Positions 14,345-19,434 of a stretch of DNA of 19,434 bases are shown piece by piece. The position numbers and the translations under genes are program-made. The stretch is from positions 1-19,434 of the forward strand of contig JAJYGY010000377.1 in NCBI GenBank assembly GCA_021790555.1. The letters run 5' to 3'. How positions within the stretch are numbered: position 1 is the first letter of the stretch; every line of letters begins with the position of its first letter. This DNA comes from a bacterium (GTDB lineage Bacteria; Oederibacteriota; JAJYGY01). The notes under the pieces were generated by a model. It worked only from the letters and a program-made list of their open reading frames with translations. It did no database searches and was not told the DNA's origin.

Positions 14345-15325
14345 TCATTTTTCGGCCCGGATGGGCACGCCGGCCGGGGCCTGGCCCGGCAGGGCCAGCT
14401 GCAGGCGGGTGAGGGGCGTGTCGCCCGGCACCAGGAAGGCGCTCCGGAACTGGGCCGTGGCGCCCGGCCCCAGGCTGGGGGGGGGATTGTCCGACACCAG
14501 CGAGGCGTTGGCCGGGTAGCCGATCCCGTCGGAGTCCTCCACCATGAAGTCCGAGGGGGCCAGGGCCAGGGCGTCGGGGCCGGCGTTGCCCGCCTTCACC
14601 CGGGCCACCAGGAAGCGGAAGCCCTTCAGGGCCACGTAGCCGTCCAGGCTGGAGGTCTCCACCATCTGGTCCACGTCCAGGCTCAGGCGGGCGGCCTGGA
14701 TGCGGGCCGGCTGGAAGCGCACGTCAGGAAGGCTGGAAACCTGCAGGCCGGGCAGGGCGGCGGCCTGGTCCTGTTCCACGGCCATGGCGCCCTGGGGCGC
14801 CCCTGCGGCGGCCCGGCCCCGGGCCTCGCGCGCGGCGACGCGCAGCCGGTTAGGCAGGGGAAGGCCGGGCGAGTGGGCCGTGCTCTGGGCCCGCACCAGG
14901 AAGCGCACGTACGGCCGTCCGGGAAGGCTGCCCGGAGCCTTGGGTCCCAGGCTCATGTCGTAGAAGCTGGGCGTGGGAAAGGGCGGCGGCGGGGCGGCGG
15001 GCCGCTGCACCACCTGGGAGCGCTCGGGACCGGCCGCCTGGCCCAGGCCCGGCAGCAGCAGGCCCGCGGGGGTGGCCGCGGCCGTCGGCGCCGGGACGGC
15101 AAGGGCGGGCTGGGCCGCCTGCGAGGTGCCGATGTTGAAGGTCTGGCTTGCCAGGGGCGCCGAATTCTTGAGGGGCTCCTGGGCGGAGCCGCCGCGCAGG
15201 AAAAGGAACACCACCACCAGGGCCACCACGCACAGGCAGGCCAGGGTGACGAACAGGATCATCCCCGCGAAAAGGAACTGGCTGTTCCTGGCGCCTGTCT
15301 GGTCTTCGTTTGTGGCGTCGGCCAC
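14345..15325 (-). CDS. Single-pass membrane protein with DUF4352-like domain
   Basis: A protein of about 326 aa. A short polar N-terminus (VADATNEDQTGARNS) precedes one strong membrane segment at about 18-43. Then comes a long Ala/Pro-rich linker (about 50-165) and a C-terminal beta-sandwich-like region (about 215-320). There the pattern GFRFLVARVKAGNAG, then FMVEDSDGIGYPA and LGPGATAQFRSAFLVP, is that of DUF4352-like, immunoglobulin-like extracytoplasmic domains. It is likely anchored in the inner membrane with the domain outside. I chose GTG 15325 because GGGAG ends 7 nt before it; the ATG at 15331 lies only 1 nt after that ribosome site, so starts may differ by two codons. It has its own promoter overlapping the end of birA. 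Function is unknown. Confidence 0.68.
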   Translation of the reverse strand: MADATNEDQTGARNSQFLFAGMILFVTLACLCVVALVVVFLFLRGGSAQEPLKNSAPLASQTFNIGTSQAAQPALAVPAPTAAATPAGLLLPGLGQAAGPERSQVVQRPAAPPPPFPTPSFYDMSLGPKAPGSLPGRPYVRFLVRAQSTAHSPGLPLPNRLRVAAREARGRAAAGAPQGAMAVEQDQAAALPGLQVSSLPDVRFQPARIQAARLSLDVDQMVETSSLDGYVALKGFRFLVARVKAGNAGPDALALAPSDFMVEDSDGIGYPANASLVSDNPPPSLGPGATAQFRSAFLVPGDTPLTRLQLALPGQAPAGVPIRAEK

Positions 15326-15344
15326 GGGCATTCTCCCGGCGTGT

Positions 15345-15363
15345 CCTGTGGAAAACCTGTGGA
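15345..15363. promoter_or_regulatory. Paired CCTGTGGA repeats (DnaA-box-like) in a leader
   Basis: CCTGTGGA occurs at 15345-15352 and 15356-15363, spaced 11 bp, so on one face of the helix. The first continues TGTGGAAAA, one base from the DnaA box TGTGGATAA. They lie between the predicted start of transcription (about 15382) and the ribosome site of the DUF4352-like gene. Protein binding is inference from spacing. Confidence 0.3.
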
Positions 15364-15388
15364 CGGAAAAAACCTTTAAAATCAACCC

Positions 15389-15417
15389 ATTATTGACTGG
15401 ACCCACAATTCTGTCAA
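15389..15417 (-). promoter_or_regulatory. Promoter of the DUF4352-like gene/coaX operon, overlapping the birA stop
   Basis: On the minus strand, perfect -35 TTGACA (complement of 15412-15417), a 17-nt spacer and -10 AATAAT (complement of 15389-15394, 5 of 6). Transcription would begin near 15382. The TGA in the -35 box is the stop codon of birA. It would drive the DUF4352-like gene, coaX, the FecR-like gene and the 92-aa gene independently of birA. Confidence 0.7.
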
Positions 15418-16220
15418 CTGTTGGGACGAAGCAGGGTCACGTCTCCCGCCAGCAACCTTTCTATGACGCCATTGTCCAGGCGCAGTTGCAGGGCGCCGTC
15501 CGGGTCCAGTCCCAGGGCCATTCCCTCCATCTGGCCGCCCCGGGTCTGGACGCGCACCTGGCGGCCGGTCATGGCCGAGAGGCGCTGCCATTCTCCCAGG
15601 ATGGGCTGGAAGCCCTTTTGCAGAAGCTGGTCGTAGGCGCGTTCGGTCTCCTCCAGGATGGCGCGCAGCAGGGCGGGCCGTGAAAGGTCTTCCCCGCCCT
15701 CGCGCCGCAGGCTGGAGGCGGCGTCGCGAAGCTCGGCGGGAAAGTCCGCCTCCCGCTGGAAGACGTTGAGCCCCACGCCGGCCACCAGGAAATCCAGCCG
15801 GTCGGGCTGGCCCTCCATCTCCACCAGGATGCCGCAGACCTTCCGGCCGCGCACCAGCACGTCGTTGGGCCACTTGATTTCCGCGGGCAGGCCGCAGGAC
15901 TGGCGCAGGGCCCGGCACAGGGCCACCGAAAGCATCAGGGTGATCTGGGGGGCGGCGGAAAGCGGAAGGGGCGGGCGCAGCACCAGGGAGAACAGCAGGG
16001 AGGATCCGGCCGGGCTGATCCAGCGCCGCCCCAGGCGGCCGCGGCCCGCGCTCTGGGAGTCGGCCAGCACCAGGCAGCCTTCGGGCGCTCCCTGGCGGGC
16101 CTGCACCATGGCCCGGGTGTTGGTGGAGTCGGTCTCCGCCAGGTAGCGGAAATCCCGGCCCAGGCAGCGGGTGGCGAGGCTTTGGGAAAAGGATTCGAAT
16201 TCGCCGGGGGAAGGGTCCAT
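15414..16220 (-). CDS. birA: Biotin--[acetyl-CoA-carboxylase] ligase, without repressor domain
   Basis: A 268-aa biotin protein ligase. It activates biotin to biotinyl-5'-AMP and joins it to the lysine of biotin carboxyl carrier protein, needed for fatty-acid synthesis. The catalytic motifs are plain: ETDSTN (29-34), the biotinyl-AMP loop GRGRLGRRW (59-67), KWPNDVL with the key lysine K116, GILVE (130-134), and GVGLNV. The C-terminal domain is present. The N-terminal winged helix of bifunctional E. coli BirA is missing, so it is a ligase only and does not regulate biotin genes itself. The ATG at 16220 has only a weak ribosome site. The gene is divergent from sdhC across 301 nt and is followed directly by the coaX operon promoter. 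Confidence 0.95.
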   Translation of the reverse strand: MDPSPGEFESFSQSLATRCLGRDFRYLAETDSTNTRAMVQARQGAPEGCLVLADSQSAGRGRLGRRWISPAGSSLLFSLVLRPPLPLSAAPQITLMLSVALCRALRQSCGLPAEIKWPNDVLVRGRKVCGILVEMEGQPDRLDFLVAGVGLNVFQREADFPAELRDAASSLRREGGEDLSRPALLRAILEETERAYDQLLQKGFQPILGEWQRLSAMTGRQVRVQTRGGQMEGMALGLDPDGALQLRLDNGVIERLLAGDVTLLRPNS

Positions 16221-16301
16221 GCCCCAACCTAACAGGATCGCCCCGGCCGTTCAAGCGGCATGAAGGCCGGCCGGGCGGCGGATGGGCGGCCGGTGGGGAC
16301 A

Positions 16302-16317
16302 GTTGCAAATTCGCAAC
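16302..16317. promoter_or_regulatory. Palindrome in the birA-sdhC divergent region
   Basis: GTTGC (16302-16306) and GCAAC (16313-16317) flank AAATTC; all but one base pair of the 16-bp palindrome match. It lies 82 bp from birA and 30 bp before the sdh -35 box, so it could be an operator for either gene. The 16221-16521 stretch holds no gene that I can support; the other signal in it is the sdh promoter. Confidence 0.35.
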
Positions 16318-16346
16318 CCTTAATTTTTCTCCCAACTCCCTGATCG

Positions 16347-16375
16347 TTGACAGGTTTTTTAAAAAGGTCTAGCAT
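16347..16375 (+). promoter_or_regulatory. Promoter of the sdhCAB operon
   Basis: Perfect -35 TTGACA (16347-16352), a 17-nt spacer with T and A runs, and -10 TAGCAT (16370-16375, 4 of 6). Transcription would begin near 16382, leaving a leader of about 140 nt before sdhC. The leader has short hairpins (for example GCAA CGGCA TTGC) but no riboswitch I recognise. Confidence 0.6.
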
Positions 16376-16521
16376 TCTTTCTTGTGCGCTTTTGGCAAAT
16401 CTGAAGGGCGTCATGATTTTCACGCAACGGCATTGCGGGTTATGGGCCTTTTTCCCGGGGCGAAGGCAGGAAGGAACCGCCGGGGACGGGCAAAACCATG
16501 GATCAAGGAGGTTGAGACAGC

Positions 16522-17166
16522 ATGGCCAGTGACCGGAAGACCTACTTTCTCCTCAAGAGGCTGCATTCCCTCTGCGGCCTGGTGCCGGTGGGGGTTTTCG
16601 TGGCCTTCCACCTTTTCGAGAACATGAACAGCCTGCGCGGGGCCGCGGCCTACAACGAGGCCACCGCCACCCTGAGAAGCCTGCCCCTGCTTTACGTCAT
16701 TGAATGCTGCGTCATCTGGATCCCCATCGCCTTCCACGCCCTGCTGGGCGTGTACCTGATGCGCCAGGCCAGGTACAACGTGGAAAGCTACGGCACCCGG
16801 GCCAACCTGGCCTACACCCTGCAGCGCGCCACGGGCATCATCCTGCTCCTTTTCATCGCCTACCACCTCTACGAAACCCGCTTCGCCGGCATCCCGGCCG
16901 ACCGCATGTACCAGACCCTGGCCGCCGACTACGCCAATCCCCTGATCTTCTGGTTCTACGTGGCCGGCATCCTCAGCGCCGCCTTCCACCTTTCCAACGG
17001 GCTGTGGAGCTTCAGCATTTCCTGGGGCCTGGTGCCCGGGCAGAAGGCCCAGGACATGGTGTGGAAGGGCTGCATGGTGCTGGGCGCGGTGGTCGCCTTC
17101 ATGGGCATCAACGCGCTGCTGGGGTTCACGGGGCACGGAATCCTGCTGTTTCAGCCGAGGCCCTGA
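16522..17166 (+). CDS. sdhC: Succinate dehydrogenase cytochrome b subunit (type B, b558-like)
   Basis: A 214-aa membrane anchor of succinate:quinone oxidoreductase. It has five membrane segments and five well-placed histidines, H15, H30, H72, H115 and H156. These line up closely with His13, 28, 70, 113 and 155 of the Bacillus subtilis subunit, four of which bind the two haems. This is a single-subunit, dihaem (type B) anchor, and no sdhD follows. It passes electrons between the iron-sulfur subunit and membrane quinone. The ATG at 16522 is preceded by a near-perfect ribosome site, AAGGAGGT (16505-16512). It is the first gene of sdhCAB, followed by a structured 72-nt gap. Type B enzymes can serve as succinate dehydrogenase or menaquinol:fumarate reductase; sequence alone does not decide the direction. 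Confidence 0.95.
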   Translation: MASDRKTYFLLKRLHSLCGLVPVGVFVAFHLFENMNSLRGAAAYNEATATLRSLPLLYVIECCVIWIPIAFHALLGVYLMRQARYNVESYGTRANLAYTLQRATGIILLLFIAYHLYETRFAGIPADRMYQTLAADYANPLIFWFYVAGILSAAFHLSNGLWSFSISWGLVPGQKAQDMVWKGCMVLGAVVAFMGINALLGFTGHGILLFQPRP

Positions 17167-17215
17167 GGAGTCCGGCTGCGGACGCCCGATTCCACCTTCG
17201 GCTTTCGACTCCTCA
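17164..17215 (+). promoter_or_regulatory. Intercistronic inverted repeats between sdhC and sdhA
   Basis: TGAGGAGTC (17164-17172, starting at the sdhC stop codon) is exactly complementary to GACTCCTCA (17207-17215). Nested inside, GTCCG/CGGAC (17170-17183) forms a second hairpin using three of the same bases (17170-17172), so the two exclude each other at the edge. No U-tract follows. This is likely an mRNA stability or processing element. Confidence 0.5.
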
Positions 17216-17238
17216 GACTCAATTTCAAGGGGTTTTCC

Positions 17239-19041
17239 ATGGCTAAGATCATCGTCGTAGGAGGCGGCCTGGCCGGCCTGATGGCCACCATCCGGCTGGC
17301 CGAGTCCGGCAACGAGGTGGAGCTGTTCTCCATCGTGCCGGTCAAGCGCAGCCACTCGGTGTGCGCCCAGGGCGGCATCAACGGGGCGGTGAACATCAAG
17401 GGCGAGAACGACTCGCCCGAAATCCACTTCCACGACACGGTCAAGGGCGGCGACTACCTGGCCGAGCAGCCCCCGGTGAAGGCCATGTGCTACGCCGCGC
17501 CTTCCATCATCTACCTGCTGGACCGCATGGGCGTCATGTTCAACCGCACGCCCGAGGGCAACCTGGACTTCCGCCGCTTCGGCGGCACCCTGCACCACCG
17601 CACCGCCTTCGCCGGCGCCACCACCGGCCAGCAGCTGCTCTACGCCCTGGACGAGCAGGTGCGCCGCTGGGAGGCCGAGGGCAAGGTGAGGAAGTTCGAG
17701 GGCTGGGAGGTGCTTTCGGTGGCGCGCGACGAGGACGGCGAATGCCGCGGCATCGTGGCCGTGGACATCAAGCGCATGAAGGTGGAGACCTTCGCGGCCG
17801 ACGCCACCATCCTGGCCACGGGCGGCCCCGGCATGGTCTACCGCCAGTCCACCAATTCCGTCATCAACACCGGGTCGCTGACCAGCGCCGTGTACCAGGA
17901 AGGCGCCCTGTACGGCAACCCCGAGATGATCCAGGTGCACCCCACGGCCATCCCGGGCGTGGACAAGCTGCGCCTGATGAGCGAATCGGCCCGCGGCGAG
18001 GGCGGGCGCGTGTGGGTCCCCCGGAAGAAGGGCGACACCCGCGACCCTTTGAGCATCCCCGCGGACGAGCGCTGGTACTTCCTGGAGGAAAAATACCCCG
18101 TCTTCGGCAACCTGGTGCCCCGCGACGTGGCCAGCCGCGAGATCCACCACGTGGCCGTGGACATGGGGCTGGGCGTGGGCGGCCAGCTGATGGTCTACCT
18201 GGACTTGAGCCACATCGACACCCCCACGCTCAACCGCAAGCTGGGCGGCATCATCGACATCTACGAGAAGTTCACCGGCGACGACCCGCGCAAGGTGCCC
18301 ATGAAGATCTTCCCGGCCGTGCACTATTCCATGGGCGGCCTGTGGGTGGACTACGAGCGCACCGCCGAAGGCTTCCTCAAGCCCGATTCGCCGCGCAACC
18401 AGTCCACCAGCATCCCCGGCCTCTACGCCGCGGGGGAGTGCGACTACCAGTACCACGGGGCCAACCGCCTGGGCGCCAACTCGCTGCTGTCCTGCCTGTT
18501 CTCCGGGCAGGTGGTGGCGCCGGCCGCGGTGGCCTGGGCCAAGGGCCGCAAGAAGGGCGAGGCGGCCTCCTCCGTCTTCGAGCGCGCCCGGAAACGCTGG
18601 GAGGACCGCTTCGCCTCGCTGGCCGCGATGTCCGGCCCGGAGAACCCCTACAGGCTGCACCACGAGCTGGGAGAGGTGATGGTGGCCAACGTCACCATCG
18701 TGCGCGAGAACAAGAAGCTGAAGGAGACGGTGGAAAAGATCTCCGAGCTGATGGAGCGCTACCAGCACATGGGCATGCCCGACACCAGCGGCTGGACAAA
18801 CCAGGGCCTGCTGTTCAGCAACCAGTTCTGGAACATGCTGGAGCTGGCCCGCATCATCACCCTGGGGGCCCTGGCCCGCGACGAAAGCCGCGGGGCCCAC
18901 TACAAGCCCGAGTTCCCCAAGCGCGACGACTCCAAGTGGCTGAAGTCGACGCTGGCCGCCTGGACTCCCCAGGGGCCCAAGCTCTCCTATCAAGACGTGG
19001 ACGTCAGCCTGGACAAGCCCGTGGAACGGCATTACGACTAG
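17239..19041 (+). CDS. sdhA: Succinate dehydrogenase/fumarate reductase flavoprotein subunit
   Basis: A 600-aa catalytic subunit that interconverts succinate and fumarate at the inner face of the membrane. The N-terminal FAD dinucleotide motif is VVGGGLAGL (6-14). H39 in RSHSVCAQGG is the covalent flavin histidine. Active-site marks are HPT (H234), RGEGG (R252), PRDVASR (catalytic Arg near R295), HYSMGG (H362) and GANRLGANSLL (R410). The C-terminal helical domain is complete. Length fits type B flavoproteins (Bacillus, Bacteroidota, Acidobacteriota kinds). The ATG at 17239 has AAGGGG 6 nt upstream. It lies 72 nt after sdhC and 30 nt before sdhB. No missing residue was noticed. Confidence 0.97.
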   Translation: MAKIIVVGGGLAGLMATIRLAESGNEVELFSIVPVKRSHSVCAQGGINGAVNIKGENDSPEIHFHDTVKGGDYLAEQPPVKAMCYAAPSIIYLLDRMGVMFNRTPEGNLDFRRFGGTLHHRTAFAGATTGQQLLYALDEQVRRWEAEGKVRKFEGWEVLSVARDEDGECRGIVAVDIKRMKVETFAADATILATGGPGMVYRQSTNSVINTGSLTSAVYQEGALYGNPEMIQVHPTAIPGVDKLRLMSESARGEGGRVWVPRKKGDTRDPLSIPADERWYFLEEKYPVFGNLVPRDVASREIHHVAVDMGLGVGGQLMVYLDLSHIDTPTLNRKLGGIIDIYEKFTGDDPRKVPMKIFPAVHYSMGGLWVDYERTAEGFLKPDSPRNQSTSIPGLYAAGECDYQYHGANRLGANSLLSCLFSGQVVAPAAVAWAKGRKKGEAASSVFERARKRWEDRFASLAAMSGPENPYRLHHELGEVMVANVTIVRENKKLKETVEKISELMERYQHMGMPDTSGWTNQGLLFSNQFWNMLELARIITLGALARDESRGAHYKPEFPKRDDSKWLKSTLAAWTPQGPKLSYQDVDVSLDKPVERHYD

Positions 19042-19071
19042 CAGGATTCAAGGCACTTTTCAGGAGAGCGC

Positions 19072-19434
19072 ATGCCAGCAAACATCGAATTGAGGATCTT
19101 GAGGCGGGACGCCCCGGAAAGCGCGCCCTATTGGGACGACTTTTCCGTGCCCTGGCAGCCGGGCATGAACGTGATCTCCTGCCTGATGGAGATCCAGAAG
19201 AACCCGGTCAACAGGAAGGGCCAGAAGGTCAACCCGGTGGTTTGTGAGACCAACTGCCTGGAGGAGGTCTGCGGGGCCTGCTCCATGCTGGTCAACGGCC
19301 GGCCCCGCCAGGCCTGCGCCGCCCTGGTGGACAACCTGAAGCAGCCCATCGAACTCAAGCCCCTGACCAAGTTCCCCGCGGTGCGGGACCTGATGGTCGA
19401 CCGCACGCCCATGTTCCAGGCCCTGGCCAAGGTG
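19072..19434 (+). CDS. sdhB: Succinate dehydrogenase iron-sulfur subunit (5' part, cut by window end)
   Basis: The first 121 codons of the iron-sulfur subunit that carries electrons from SdhA flavin to the SdhC haem/quinone site. The N-terminal ferredoxin-like domain is present with its [2Fe-2S] ligands in CETNCLEEVCGACSMLVNG and, further on, the Cys of RQAC. The later [4Fe-4S] and [3Fe-4S] cysteine groups fall outside the window. The ATG at 19072 follows AGGAG (19062-19066) by 5 nt, and is 30 nt after the sdhA stop. The frame is open to the end, so the gene is truncated only by the window edge. Confidence 0.95.
   Translation, partial: MPANIELRILRRDAPESAPYWDDFSVPWQPGMNVISCLMEIQKNPVNRKGQKVNPVVCETNCLEEVCGACSMLVNGRPRQACAALVDNLKQPIELKPLTKFPAVRDLMVDRTPMFQALAKV

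Noticed and set aside
11788..14412. An 874-aa open frame on the plus strand
   Set aside because: It runs antisense through coaX, the FecR-like gene and the small membrane gene. No ribosome site or motif was found.
16420..19032. An 870-aa open frame on the minus strand
   Set aside because: It is antisense to sdhC and sdhA, which have full family motifs. Its low-complexity His/Gly/Val composition shows it is a shadow.

Overview
The window is about 19.4 kb of very GC-rich bacterial DNA in which nearly every third codon position is G or C. It carries ordinary housekeeping genes: sdhCAB, birA, coaX and a tRNA-Val. Beside them are many exported or membrane proteins, including a PorV/PorQ-like barrel, a second small barrel with a C-terminal Phe, and proteins with signal peptides. 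This points to a Gram-negative, diderm chromosome. The gene content and style would fit a member of the Acidobacteriota (Holophagae/Geothrix-like), but that is an inference and no marker gene here proves it. I see no insertion sequence, phage gene, CRISPR array or rRNA.

Layout. 124-1068 (+) is a PorV/PorQ-like protein closed by a strong terminator. 1227-2535 (+) holds a small DUF2231-like membrane protein with its own sigma70-type promoter and an exported DUF2993/LmeA-like protein. 2572-6760 (-) is a tightly coupled three-gene operon: a polytopic membrane protein and two TldD-like proteins of identical length (569 aa). 6981-8111 (+) is a GT4 glycosyltransferase. Its end overlaps, tail to tail, an 864-aa exported clan GH-A glycoside hydrolase (8087-10681, -). 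Upstream of the hydrolase lie a terminator, a small outer-membrane barrel (10810-11439, -) and tRNA-Val(CAC) (-). 11700-16220 (-) carries birA, a one-TM protein with a DUF4352-like domain, coaX, an exported FecR-like/CsgG-like hybrid and a 92-aa membrane protein. 16522 to the window end (+) is the sdhC-sdhA-sdhB operon encoding a type B succinate dehydrogenase/fumarate reductase; sdhB runs off the edge.

Most notable is the TldD-like tandem. The downstream copy keeps the HExxxH metalloprotease motif (HEVMGH). The upstream copy keeps both His residues and the C-terminal Cys but reads HVVLGH, so the catalytic Glu is Val. A second conserved Glu (HxLEG) is also lost (HHLGG). Both copies begin with signal peptides. 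This looks like an exported active/inactive TldD pair that arose by tandem duplication and is translated together with a membrane protein, in contrast to the cytoplasmic TldD/TldE pair. Smaller observations include two promoters whose -35 TTGACA contains the stop codon of the preceding gene, alternative intercistronic hairpins between sdhC and sdhA, a palindrome in the birA/sdhC divergent region, and paired DnaA-box-like repeats in a leader.
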